NCBI GenBank assembly: GCA_963556145.1
Contig: OY744461.1
Location: forward strand, 1,798,001-1,862,000
Direction of reading: 5' to 3'
DNA: 64,000 nucleotides
DNA from: Hygrocybe punicea
Taxonomy: Eukaryota > Basidiomycota > Agaricomycetes > Agaricales > Hygrophoraceae
Shown: in pieces, positions 29,328-39,961 of the stretch
Numbering within the stretch: position 1 is the stretch's first letter
Layout of the letters: each line of letters starts with the position of its first letter
Notes under the pieces: generated by a model
The model's input: the letters and a program-made list of their open reading frames with translations, nothing else
The model's database searches: none
Told to the model about the DNA's origin: nothing
Translations under genes and position numbers: made by a program

Positions 29328-29989
29328 TGGAGAGCGGTAAAAGTTGATGGAATAGTGGATATCATCTCCACTCACGCTTTAAATCACTCAAAAACAATAA
29401 GCTATGAATTTAAGATGAATCGGTGAATCCAAAACTTCAACAATAACATCAGAGGATCCACCATTGGCACATGCTCATATACCAAACGAGGCTTCTTGGG
29501 CCATGTACTCCATGCAAAGCGCAAAGGTATGCATGAAAAATGGATGACTGTCCACATGATATTCGCCACAAGTTTATACTGGTAGATTTCATGAATTGTT
29601 GACAAATTCAATTAAAGTTAGGAATGGAGACTAAACAAAAAGGGGTATTCATAAAACAAAAATGCATAATGCCAAATTAAGAAACATGGGGTATACTAAC
29701 GGATATTGATGCATAATGGATAGGGGCTAATTTTAATGCTGTGCACACATATACTGTGATGCAGAATTAATGCGGAAAAGCTGGAGTACATGCTTGACTA
29801 TACCATATCCAAACCAGACAGCTGACAACCAACATTATGTGGTGCATTTGAAAGACATGGAAAGGATCCGTATTATGCAAAATGACGCAAACTTCAATAT
29901 TGAAGAATGCAATACAAAAACAAAAGCAAAACGGATCCTGAAAGCTATCATCACATGGACATCAAAAGCCAATATGGATATGATCGGTG

Positions 29990-31245
29990 ATGGCGGAAGA
30001 TATAATCCATGAAGTGGACGAAATTGTGCCACGCAATATACATCTCACCACTGCTTTGTACGTGATGGACAACTATTACAACTTCAAGGGTGCATGTTAG
30101 CAATATCCACCATATATATACTGGCTAGTATTTGACACCAAATTGACAGCTGAACATCTGCAGGAAATCATATCTGCACGCTTAGACGATGATGAAAGTC
30201 AGCTTGCGAAGGCCACAAACGTAAGTCATTGGATTTGAAAAGGTATATCATATTGACCGCATTGCCAGATTGCAAATGTCAATATTGTGCATGTTGACTC
30301 TCCAAATTGCTGGAAGTTTACACTTCCAACCAATGATGAATCCGAACATCAAGAATTGGTATTAAGTTTGCAAGCGATTTTGGTGGCGAAAGATCTTCCA
30401 CCCATAACAACCAGGTATGTGCTAAATTCGTATCAATTCCTTGAATACCATTCTGATGAATCACTGCAATAGTCAACCAGAACGCCGAACGCCCTTCATA
30501 CGTCAAAGCATAGTCGTAACTGGCCTTGATACAACGGGCTTTCAATCCTATATCGATAACCTTCGGATTCTGCACCAGAAACTGGCTCGTCAATTTCCTG
30601 ACAAAGCAATGCAAGCTTTTACGCCTTCTACATACATGGATTACATGGCACTCGCAATAGGAACCCGATATTTCACTGATCGCCGACATGACAACACTTC
30701 CTCTCACATTCCATTCGAGTATGTCATCGATCCAAAAGGCATATTAACCTCACTTGCGAATTCCCGCTACTTTCATGGCCAGGACAATTGCGTACTTTAT
30801 TACAAGTTGAAGTCTGATAGAAATCGACATTGGTGAGTGACGATGAATTGGGATCACATCCCTACTGATGGAAATATTTATTAGCTTCATTCCAACAAAC
30901 CCAACTTGCTTTAGAATCGGTGATATAGTGGAGGTTCAGTTTACAATATCGGCAGTTCCGGTAAAGAAGGATAAATTCAAGATGATTCTGAATCTACGGT
31001 CATTGGCACTAGTAGACAGTGACTTCACAGAGGTAACACTTTAATACATCAAGAATTAAACGAATACTGATGTATATTCTCAGGAAGCAACTATGATTCG
31101 CAACAAGACAGCTTTGCCTACACCAACTACACAGCCCAGAATAGCCATCAAACGGCATGTTGGGTATGTGGAAGAGGGTAATGATGCAGAGGGTGTTGTG
31201 GAAACAAGGCAACGCTTCTATAATATGAATATAGACCGATGCTAA
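29990..31245 (+). CDS. Cargo gene D, unknown protein, 6 exons
   Basis: Exons 29990-30089, 30150-30220, 30269-30414, 30473-30832, 30885-31032 and 31084-31245 join to 987 nt (328 aa plus stop). The first donor (GTGCAT) is weak, so the first exon and the start MAEDIIHEVDEIVPRN are the least certain part; an upstream exon is possible. Later exons are well supported: RTPFIRQSIVVTGLDTTGF, then IPFEYVIDPKGILTSLAN, FHGQDNCVLYYKL, CFRIGDIVEVQFTISAVPV, DKFKMILNLRSLALVDSDF and a basic C-terminus. The RIGDIVEVQ...KMILNLRSL block resembles a beta-rich module that I associate with uncharacterised, often transposon-linked basidiomycete proteins (recollection, not a search). Copy 2 keeps it open. Confidence 0.65.
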
Positions 31246-31331
31246 TGTATAATATTGTATGTGTACTCAACCCGTTGATATGTTACAGCTGTTTTGCTAT
31301 CTGATGGCAGCAACTGCACCTTTTTGAATCG

Positions 31332-31803
31332 ATTGAGAAATTTGGACTTGGTAGAATTTTGGGTGCTGTGTTTTGTATCTCATGAAATACTATTTGGATT
31401 AAGATGGTTATACAGGGAAGTTGTACTATGTCTTGAGGACTATCTACGCCTGTAATTACATTTGAACAATATTTAGGATATAGTGAGTTGTTGATGAAAT
31501 AAAAGGTAGACCAGTACTTTTTGACGCCCAAAATGATACTGTCAAATTATGACATCGAAAGAGCTCATATGAAGAAGACTGGAGGGAGAAGGTTGTTCAT
31601 CTTTTCAAGGCCTAGAAGTACATATACCATATTCTTCTCTATTTTTGTCCTTTGAGCCGTCATTGCATCTGTACTATGTTTGTCTGTCACTAGGCTCGAA
31701 ATACAACCAGAATCATAAACTGTATAACCATCTTGATCCAAGCAGTATTTCATGAGATACAAAACACAGCACCCAAAATTCTACCAAGTCCAAATTTCTC
31801 AAT
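31332..31803. repeat. Fold-back with 84-bp inverted arms (copy 1)
   Basis: Arms 31332-31415 and 31720-31803 are inverted copies with only a few mismatches (core TTTGGACTTGGTAGAATTTT). The spacer is about 300 bp, has no gene, and contains the CTG empty site (31539-31541) at which copy 2 carries an 849-bp palindromic insertion. The outer flanks stop matching abruptly. It could be an old MITE or a structural element of the Helitron 5' half. Confidence 0.75.
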
Positions 31804-31973
31804 GTGCCTTTTTGCTGAAAAGATGAGAATGAGCTATTGAAAATCCATTATCTACCTATAATCCAGATTTAATGTTTGCATATTCTCTTTGTATCACCAC
31901 TGGATAGCTAACTATATCCAATGTTCAATGTGTACTGATCACATATGACAATAGTAACCTGAACATATTGACC

Positions 31974-32025
31974 GAACACATTGACCGAACACACCGAACA
32001 TGTCCAATATGTTCGGTTTGTGGTC
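31974..32025. promoter_or_regulatory. Isolated cluster of TGTTCGG motifs
   Basis: Three direct GACCGAACACA-type repeats and an inverted ATATGTTCGGTTTGTGG form a diverged version of the 36-bp palindrome of the 82-bp array, 7 kb away in the same element. Both copies have it. A shared binding protein is inferred. Confidence 0.45.
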
Positions 32026-32296
32026 CATGAAACTGAATTACAATTCATTGTACAAATTCAATCAAACTACCTTTACTTCGCATATGTGATGCATAACCTT
32101 TTGTTCAAAGACGTGTCATATTAACTGGACGAAATCTGCAGGTACAACAAGCATATTTACTCCTTTATATCTAAATTGATGACGAAATTCACTGCTGTAC
32201 TGAGAAGCCTATGTTGCTATGTTCCTGCATTGATACCATTGGATTGTATCTTGGCCCAACCTTCACTTCTTCCCATCCTGCCATAAATATGATGCT

Positions 32297-32625
32297 TTGC
32301 TATTTAATAATTGCTTTCCAATCATATTATTTTGTTCTGGCATGATTGGAGCTTCTCTTGAACTAATTATGTTCCTTGTCCTTGTGTCTGGATCTCGAAT
32401 CATTATGCAGTTGACTGCATTTATTGTACTATTTTCGTGTCCTTTGATGAAACATCAACAAATTATACACCTCACCCTTATGAGCCCATTCAATGAATAC
32501 ATTGAAACAGCATCTGGGGTACCAATGTGTGAACTCCATAGTTTCTCAATGTTGATAGCTCTGCTTGCACTTTCTCTGCTTCAATATGGGATGTCAAATA
32601 TGGCACATAATGCACATCCAACAAC
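32297..32625 (+). other. Open frame running into the gap, doubtful
   Basis: An open frame (MLFNNCFPIILFCSG...) reaches the N run; in copy 2 the complete frame is 145 codons (61579-62016). It is hydrophobic, as AT-rich DNA often is, with no motif and no intron signature. I do not claim a gene. The rest of 31246-32296 outside the fold-back and motif cluster shows nothing coding. Confidence 0.2.
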
Positions 32626-32825
32626 NNNNNNNNNNNNNNNNNNNNNNNNNNNNNNNNNNNNNNNNNNNNNNNNNNNNNNNNNNNNNNNNNNNNNNNNNNN
32701 NNNNNNNNNNNNNNNNNNNNNNNNNNNNNNNNNNNNNNNNNNNNNNNNNNNNNNNNNNNNNNNNNNNNNNNNNNNNNNNNNNNNNNNNNNNNNNNNNNNN
32801 NNNNNNNNNNNNNNNNNNNNNNNNN
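32626..32825. other. Assembly gap (200 N)
   Basis: A run of exactly 200 N, which looks like a gap of arbitrary size. Sequence to its right (32826 on) does not match the sequence that follows the same point in copy 2 (61908 on), so the copy 1 Helitron 5' end and an unknown amount of DNA are hidden here. Confidence 0.95.
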
Positions 32826-33009
32826 AATATCTGCTGCGCTTCAGTATTATTCATCGGATAGGGTGTTTGACTTCTGGGGTCATGTGATGCAGATTACCAA
32901 TCCATTCCATGACTATTCGGCCAGCATTCGGTCACTATTCCCAACAAACAGTTAACTTAACCTCTCAGCTAGTACTAGGTTTAGTATGCTGTAATTATGT
33001 AACTAGTGG
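32826..33009. other. Short unannotated stretch after the gap
   Basis: Nothing recognisable; no match elsewhere in the window. Confidence 0.4.
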
Positions 33010-33850
33010 ACTGATAAGACTTGAAAAACATCAAAAGATCTCTTGTTGAAGAGAGGCAAGTAAACTAACATTGCAATATATCAAAGGTGAACCAATGGTA
33101 TACTATAGCAGGTGAAAACACCAAAATACCTCTAGTTAGAGGGAGGCAAGTAATCTAACATCATAATATATCAAAGTCAAACCAATGATATAGTAGAAGG
33201 CCTGACAAACATCAAAACACCTCTAGTTAGAGGTCAAGTAAACTAATGCTAAGATATACCTAAGTCAAACCACCAATATATAGTAGGAGGCTTGAAAATC
33301 ATTAAAACACCTCTAGTTAGAGGTAGGCAACTAAGCTAATCTCACAATGTATTGAAGTTCAAAATATATCAGCTTATTTATTGGAGGAGGCCCTAAAAAC
33401 ATTGAAACATCTCTAGTTAGAGGGAGGCCACGTAATTAGAGGGCTTAGATGGGAGTCATAGATGTGAAAACCTGCCCAAACCTCTTGCTAGAGAGAAAGT
33501 ATATCTCTAAGTCTATCTCAATATACAAAGAGGCCTGAAACCTGTCTAAGCCCTCTAGTTAGAAAGAATGTATATATTTAAGTCTACCTCAATATACAAG
33601 GAGGCCTGAAACCTGTCTAAGCCCTCTAGTTAGAAAGAATGTATATATTTAAGTCTACCTCAATATACAAGGAGGCCTGAAACCTGTCTAAGCCCTCTAG
33701 TTAGAAAGAATGTATATATTTAAGTCTACCTCAATATACAAGGAGGCCTGAAACCTGTCTAAGCCCTCTAGTTAGAAAGAACGTATATATTTAAGCCTAC
33801 CTCAATATACAAAGAGGCCTGAAACCTGTCTATGCCCTCTAGTTAGAGGG
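33010..33850. repeat. Tandem repeats with CTCTAGTTAGAG cores (about 90 bp, then 71 bp period)
   Basis: From 33010 to about 33450 there are about five diverged units of roughly 88-100 bp, each with ACACCTCTAGTTAGAGG. From 33480 the unit becomes GCCCTCTAGTTAGAAAGAAT plus AATATACAAGGAGGCCTGAA, with landmarks at 33551, 33622, 33693, 33764 and 33835, exactly 71 bp apart and almost identical. It looks like one satellite in which a shortened unit has recently amplified. Confidence 0.85.
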
Positions 33851-33935
33851 AAAGAAAGACTGATAGTCTCCTCCACTCAAAATATGTCTAAGTCAAAAAT
33901 ATATCTACCTGAATATCGCAAGAGGCCTGCAAATC

Positions 33936-34002
33936 TGCCTAACCCCTCATATTAGAGAGAGGCAGAGACCTATATCCTCCCTCTAATATGAGGGGTTAGG
34001 CA
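33936..34002. repeat. Perfect 22-bp hairpin
   Basis: Arm 33936-33957 (TGCCTAACCCCTCATATTAGAG) spans 22 bases and pairs perfectly with 33981-34002, leaving a 23-base loop. It lies between the satellite and the gypsy element 2 remnant. It may be a transposon end or a fold-back made from one repeat unit. Confidence 0.75.
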
Positions 34003-34169
34003 GGATTCACAGGTGACCAGACTCACTGAAGTCAAAGGTCAATCCTCGATCGGATTATGAAGAATTTATTGCTTCATTATATCTCAATTCTGATTCGACT
34101 TTCTTTCACTTTCCTCGAGATTGAATCCAACATACCATTAGCGGACTTCATGACACTTCGCGACCAACT

Positions 34170-37108
34170 ATGGTTGAGGAAGATATGATTGCATTTATAC
34201 CAGAGAAATATTGGAATTATAAGGATGTCTTTCTTCATATGACATTCAATGAACTTCCCCCTCATTCTGAGTTTGATCACACTATCAATCTTAAACTGTC
34301 CATCAAACCACAACATTCCAAGTTGTATTCTCTTTCTCCTCACGAACAAGTTGAACTCGATAAATTCTTACAAGAAAATCTCTCTACTGGTCACATTCGT
34401 CCCTTGAAATTGCCTCAAGCCGCTCCTTTCTTTTTCGTCATCAAATGCGAAGAAATTAATGCTCTTGGTTCCGATCCTGGTCTTCGCCCTACTCAAGATT
34501 ATCGTTATCTTAACGCCCACACAATCTGTGACACTTATCCTCTACCCCTTCTTTCTGAAATTCTCCAACAACCCAAATTTCAAACTGCTAAACATTTTTC
34601 TGTCATCGACATTTGTTGGGGATATAACAATATTCGGATTGAGGAGGACAACATTTGGAAAGCTGCCTTTATCATGAATTGTGGATTGTTCGAACCAACA
34701 GTTATGTTTTTCGGTCTTTGCAATGCTCCTGCTACATTCCAACGGATGATCAACATTCGCTTCCATGACATTCTTTCTTCTGACAACATCTTCATCTACA
34801 TGGACGATATTATTATTCTTGGTGACACGCTCAAAGAATTGGAGTATTGGAGTCATTGTGTTCTCAAAATCATGTGCAACTCAAAACTCTCCGCCAAACC
34901 TGTCAAATGTCAATTCAAAAAAGATTCCGTCAAACATCTTGGTCATGTAATCAGTGAAGGTCAAGTCACTGTTAACCCATCCAAGATACATTCTATTTCG
35001 GATTGGCCTACTCCACGCAAACTTCAAGACATCCAATCCTTTCTCGGTACTACAAATTTTTGGCATTGTTTCATCAAGGATTTCTCTCTCATTGCCCGAC
35101 CCCTTCATCACCTTACTCGCCGTGACACAAAGTTTATTTGGACGACTGATTGTGACAACACTTTCAATGCCTTGAAACGTGCAATTACATCAGAACCATA
35201 TTGAAGTCACCTCAATGTGATCTTCCCTTCCTCCTCGAAACTGATTCTTCCAGTTTCACTATCAGTGGCATTCTTATGCAAAAGCATGATGGTATTCTTC
35301 ATCCAATTGGTTATTTTTCTGCTTCCCTTTGTCCTGCAGAATGAAATCAAATGACCCCTGACCAAGAACTGCTTGCGATTGTCAAATCCCTTGCAAATTG
35401 GCGACATTTACTCGAAGGCGCTTCGCATCCTGTCACTATTCATTCTGATGATCAAGCACTTCGGTATTTTATGACTTCTCGTACCCTGTCTTGTCATCAA
35501 GCTTGTTGGTCTGAATTTCTTAGTTGTTTTGACTTCTGCATAGAGCATATTCCTGAGATGCATAATCGTGCCAATGGTTTATCACGTCACCCTGATTATT
35601 TTCTGGAAGGTGTTCACAACACTGACCAAACCGTACTCTCTCCATCGCATTTCATCAATGCTATCATCGACTTTTCTTCTCCTTCCTTCATCAATCAACT
35701 ACATTTTACCAAACTGTTACCTTCCAACATCACCAATAAACTTGCTGATCCCTCTTCCCGATGGTCCCTCATTGATGGTTTGATCCGAGACAATAGTGAT
35801 CACATTGTTGTGCCAGAGGTTGTTTCTTTGCGCACCGAGATAATTTGATTGACTCACTCATTGCCTCATGCTGGGCATCCTGGAATAGAAAAGACTTTTG
35901 ACCTTGTTTCTTGAAATTAATTATGTCTGGGATAATCTTTGTCGCAATGTTACTGATTTTATTCATACTTGTCCAGATTGTCAGCGTACTAAAATCATTC
36001 GCACTCATCCAACTGGACTCCTTCATCCCATTCCCCCCTCTACCGTTTCTTGGGAAGAAATCACTGCTGATTTCATCACTCAACTTCCCCTTTCTCAAGG
36101 TTACGACGCTGTTTTCGTTGTTGTCAACAGGTTCACCAAACGAGCACATTTTATTTCAACGACTACTTCACTTTCTACTGAAGGTGCTGCTCATCTTTTT
36201 CGTGACCATGTTTGGATTCACCATGGATGGCCGAAGAAAATCATATCCAACAGAGGAACACAATTTGCTGCTCAAGAACTCAATAAGCTTTTTGACATTA
36301 AGACTGCACTTTTGACCGCTTATCATCCTCAAACTGATGGCCAAACCAAATGTACCATCAAGAATTGGAACAATATCTTCATCTCTACACCAATTTTATG
36401 CAATCTGATTGGTCGGAATGGTTATCTACAGCTGAGTTCTCTTATAACAATCATTCACATTCTTCTACTGGGTTTTCCCCTTTTTACCTTGAATATGGTC
36501 GCCATCCACGTACTCCCCTTACAATCGATAAATCTGATTCAGCAAATCCTTCCGTTAATGACTTTATTACAACCCTTTCTGATACCCATAACTCCGCCGC
36601 TCTTTCGCTTCAACGCACCACTGATGACATGAAGAAATTCACCGATATCAAACACCGAGATTTAACATTCAAGATTGGACAACTTGTTTGGCTTGACATA
36701 CGAAACCTTAATACTGGACGCCCCATGAAGAAATTAGACGTTTGATGAACTGGACCGTTCCCTTTCATCGATCGAGTTTCTGACGTCACTTTTCGACTTA
36801 AACTCCCTCTCTCTCGGAAGGTTCATCCTGTCTTCCATGTTTCATTACTCCATCCTGCCCAAATTGATGATCAACTTCATCCTCCCATTGTTAATGACAT
36901 CTTACGTCCTCCTCCTGATATTATTGATCAATAGGAAGAATATGATGTGGAGTCGATTATCAATCATCGTTATTGCAAACGTAAAAAGGAGTATCTTGTC
37001 AAATGGAGAGGTTACCCTGCCAATGAAAATACTTGGGAACCGGTTTTCAATTTATGCCATGCTCGTGACTTGGTTCTAGATTACGAAGCACATCAGAACA
37101 TCACGTGA
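34170..37108 (+). pseudogene. Ty3/gypsy pol (RT, RNase H, integrase, chromodomain), inactivated
   Basis: The first 344 codons (34170-35204) give an open reverse transcriptase with QAAPFFFVIKCEEINALGSD, FGLCNAPATFQRM and an intact FIYMDDIIIL catalytic box, ending at a premature stop near 35204. RNase H resumes after it (TPDQELLAIVKSLANW), then a stop at 35846 and frameshifts split the integrase (CPDCQRTKIIRTHP, ITADFITQLPLS, HPQTDGQTK, then a frame change to NQ/HQELEQYLHLYTNFM). The chromodomain (YDVESIINHRYC...YLVKWRGYPANENTWEP) ends at the stop at 37106-37108. It is a dead copy but has a better RT than element 1. Confidence 0.85.
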
Positions 37109-37183
37109 TTACACCACTATCTTTATAGCATTCCACATTTTCATCTCCGCTCCTCTCTCTTAAACCATCACCACCATCTTCTC

Positions 37184-37519
37184 ATGGCTCGTCACTCCCT
37201 TCCCTGCTACTGTTGTCGTACCCTCACTTTAAATCAAGACAACAACCTTGACACTGGTAATCGTCACCTTATTCACAACACTGCACACCATTACTGTTAC
37301 TTTCCCTGGCCCCATCCTCTTTTCTGGAATAATCCATACTCTTGGCATCGGAATCACCCTCTCGATTGGTTCAATTTCATTCAGTGGACTAACCCATGTC
37401 TTCTTTGTCTCACTACTGCTCATTTGGCATCACCTATTGGTGCTTTTTAATCTGAGTATGTCCTTCTTCGTCTTCAGGAATTTACCTTCCCTGGACTTGC
37501 CAATGCATCTTCTACGTCT
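37184..37519 (+). pseudogene. Accessory ORF remnant after gypsy chromodomain (element 2)
   Basis: Starts 75 bp after the chromodomain stop with MARHSLPCYCC and contains FPWPHPLFWNNPYSW and NHPLDWFNFIQWTNP, aligned with DYDWPPEHLWDDPSAW and EHPPLWFVLTQWCSP of element 1. The equivalent spacing and Trp-rich pattern identify it as the same accessory gene. It is cut off at about 37520 by an unrelated repeat. Confidence 0.6.
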
Positions 37520-37529
37520 TGAATCTCCT

Positions 37530-37960
37530 ACACTGTTTGATTCCATACACTTCCCACTGGATTCCCACTTTGCCGCATTTTGGGTGTGGATTCCCACTGG
37601 ATGCCCACAGTGGGAATCTCATAAAATCCTGAAACAAGTAGGAGTCCAGTGGGAGTCTAGTGGGGCATATCATCTATTGAATGGAGTGACTCAGTCAGGA
37701 ATTTACTGGGAATCCACTGGGAATCTAGTGGGAATCCTGCCGAGTTTTTGAAAAGTGCCGGCTTTTTTCAACTTTTTTTGCGTTTTTCTCACTGAATTTT
37801 GTAAATGTAATAAATCTGACACTGTATATGGGTTTGGGTATACAATGGGCACACTAACCAAATTAGGCAATATTTTCCCATGCTCCATATTTGGTAGGGA
37901 GTCCAAGTGGAGTCCGGGTGGATTCCTTGCAAAACATTCATTCACTTTATTGCTGTATTC
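37530..37960. repeat. GGAATCCCACTGG-rich dispersed repeat (copy a)
   Basis: Begins CACTGTTTGATTCCATACAC, then repeats TTCCCACTGGATTCCCAC-like blocks in both orientations. An inverted copy near 62560-62757 ends GTGTATGGAATCAGACAGTG. Both copies adjoin a gypsy accessory frame. Right end uncertain. Confidence 0.55.
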
Positions 37961-38140
37961 CTAGATATTTCAAATATTCAAGATACTAAATGATTATTAA
38001 ATTCTAACTTTTAACTACAGTGCATATCAATTCCAAAAAAATCATCATTATCTCAGCATTATGTTCAATGATTGGATAAACCTGTCCAAAGTTCTAGCAA
38101 AGTCTAAGGACCCTTTAAAGGTTCATTATGATTCACTTTA

Positions 38141-38279
38141 CTGTACTATTTCGTTCAATTCACCGGTCACGCGTCACATGGATTTTTTTTGACACCGGAT
38201 TTAATTTTTTCTCGATTTTTCAGATTTATTGGGAGTTTTCACACAGTCATGTGCCGGCGAATTGAACGAAATAGTACAG
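38141..38279. mobile_element. Small mariner-like MITE with TA flanks
   Basis: The ends CTGTACTATTTCGTTCAATT (38141 on) and AATTGAACGAAATAGTACAG (to 38279) are perfect inverted repeats flanked by TA on both sides. At 139 bp it has no coding capacity. The TA duplication suits Tc1/mariner. Confidence 0.65.
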
Positions 38280-38306
38280 TATTCCCATTATGTTCCCATT
38301 GTCACT

Positions 38307-38308
38307 GC

Positions 38309-38391
<83 letters not shown>

Positions 38392-38398
38392 TTGTTGC
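38307..38398. repeat. (CTGTTG)n microsatellite
   Basis: About 14 almost perfect copies of the hexamer CTGTTG with CTG at the edges. The poly-Cys, poly-Leu and poly-Ala/Val frames over it are artefacts. Confidence 0.95.
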
Positions 38399-38607
38399 AT
38401 TGTGGTTTTCAGTCATGTAGTTGTCATTGTCTCCATTTATGTGTCTGGGTTGTTTTTTTGTGTCAATGGGTAGTCATGTCACTGTAGTAGTTATATGCTT
38501 GTAGCAAAACCCATAAGTTTGTGTCATTCACTATTCATATCTGTAAAGTCAAACACTTATTTATTTGTTAATTTTTTATACTATTACAATATAAAACAAT
38601 TATATTA

Positions 38608-39304
38608 CAGCTGTTGTCAGTGAGTATTGGAAACCCCAAAATTCCATGGTGGCTGTACATTTCCAATTAGGTAGTCTGCCGAGTTTCCGAACTCAAATTC
38701 GCAGGTCCGACTAAGCTGTCGTAGAATGCCAAGCACATTCCCCACGCTCTCAAGAACCGCGTTCCCATCCTGTACCACTAACAAGACATGTCAATGAAGC
38801 AGATCTGCAGGGTCCTTGGCCTCGGGAAGTCCATGGCATACCATGCCCTCCAGTACCGCCACAAATATATCAATGAGTCAGGCACCAGTAAATTCACAAC
38901 ATCTGAAGTAATTTTCATTACGTCTGAGTCACTCCTTGAATATTAGTGAAATTTGAATGGAAACCATTGAGTGGTACTGATTTTGTACTTGGATTCCCCA
39001 TAATACTTCAGGAGTGCCTTGAGAAAATCAAGATAGTTTGTTGTATTGCAACTAAATAAAGGTCTTTTCCTCAAGCCCCTTTCTTACTACCCTTGGGCCC
39101 CCATTTACTACATGGTGGATGAGCTGCAAAGAACATTGTTGAGGGCTCCACTACTTGTGGTAGCTTGGTCTTCCGTTACATATGCCAGTGAAGCTTAGTC
39201 GGAGCTTCAACATTTGAGTTCGGAAACTCGGCAGACTACCTAATTGGAAATGTACAGCCACCATGGAATTTCGGGGTTTCCAATACTCACTGACAACAGC
39301 TGTA
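38608..39304. mobile_element. Fold-back element with remnant of a helix-turn-helix transposase
   Basis: Arms of roughly 110 bp (38608-38716 and 39191-39304) are inverted copies, starting CAGCTGTTGTCAGTGAGTAT and reading through CTGCCGAGTTTCCGAACTC. Between them, one plus-strand frame near 38720-38880 reads HALKNRVPILYH, then MKQICRVLGLGKSMAYHALQYRHK, a likely helix-turn-helix as found at the start of Tc1-like transposases. No catalytic domain remains. The class is uncertain. Confidence 0.45.
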
Positions 39305-39961
39305 ACACATTCTCTACCAATATCAATTACAGCTTCTTCATCACCACACTCTTCCAACTCCATATTTCCCGATTCTTGCTCAGCTTTCTTCCTTTTTTCA
39401 TTTATGTTTTTGAATAACTCTTTCAGTATGTAGACACAACATGGCATGCAAAAACCAGTTAAATTTTCCTGTGTCAGAACAGTTTCAAATTCTCACAATG
39501 ATGCAATCAGCCACTGACCTGCTTGTCAACTTTCATTTAGGATAAGGTAGGGTAATATAGACCTGGGTATTAAACACATGTTTGTAAGTGGGGAGTTCCA
39601 TTAAATCTAGACTATCAACTTCAATTCACCAATTGTTGTTGATATTTCAACTTGGGGTGGGTGCATGTAAATAGCAATAACAATATAAGGGTGAAGGCTG
39701 AACTGAGATACAACTGGAACTGGTTCTAAAGTAGTGAGGGGAAGTGAGGCTTTCTGGAACGAGTACCAGTTCCAATGGTGCTCAAATTGAGCTGCCTGGC
39801 AAGATCCAGAATTGGAATTGGAATTGGAACAGGATGTCCCCTACAAGGAGTGGAATGTAAAATTCACAAATCAGATATACTGGATAAAGACATTTGCTTT
39901 CTCCTGAGTTTTTGCTATGTGTTGTTGTTGCTGTTACTTCAGGCTACCTCCAAACCTGAAC
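39305..39961. other. Intergenic, no gene recognised
   Basis: A minus-strand frame from 39447 (MPCCVYILKELFKNINEKRKK...) runs leftward into the fold-back arm; its first 50 codons are charged and might be a genuine fragment, but I recognise nothing. Confidence 0.35.

Larger units (their letters stand above)
13218..32625 (-). mobile_element. Giant gene-carrying Helitron, copy 1 (5' end lost in assembly gap)
   Basis: The 3' terminus on the minus strand is CCACACCCCACTAG at 13218, followed by T, as in Helitrons that insert between A and T. The same sequence is repeated as copy 2 from 41976, with unrelated flanking DNA abutting the CTAG ends, so the boundary is a transposition boundary and not an edge of a segmental duplication. 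Contents from 3' to 5' end: Rep-helicase, gene A, an 82-bp iteron-like array, gene B, gene C, gene D, a fold-back, and unannotated DNA up to the N run at 32626. At 19.4 kb or more with five genes, it is far larger than a minimal autonomous Helitron. The 5'-TC end is not visible. Confidence 0.85.
34081..37519 (+). mobile_element. Ty3/gypsy chromovirus, truncated (element 2)
   Basis: Same family as element 1 on the opposite strand: reverse transcriptase, RNase H, integrase, chromodomain, then the start of the accessory frame. No LTR, gag or protease is visible upstream, and the 3' end is replaced by a GGAATCCCACTGG-rich repeat near 37530. Left boundary is approximate. Confidence 0.8.

Noticed and set aside
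38189..38487. Long overlapping frames of poly-Cys, poly-Leu and poly-Ala/Val
   Set aside because: They only translate a CTGTTG microsatellite in three frames.
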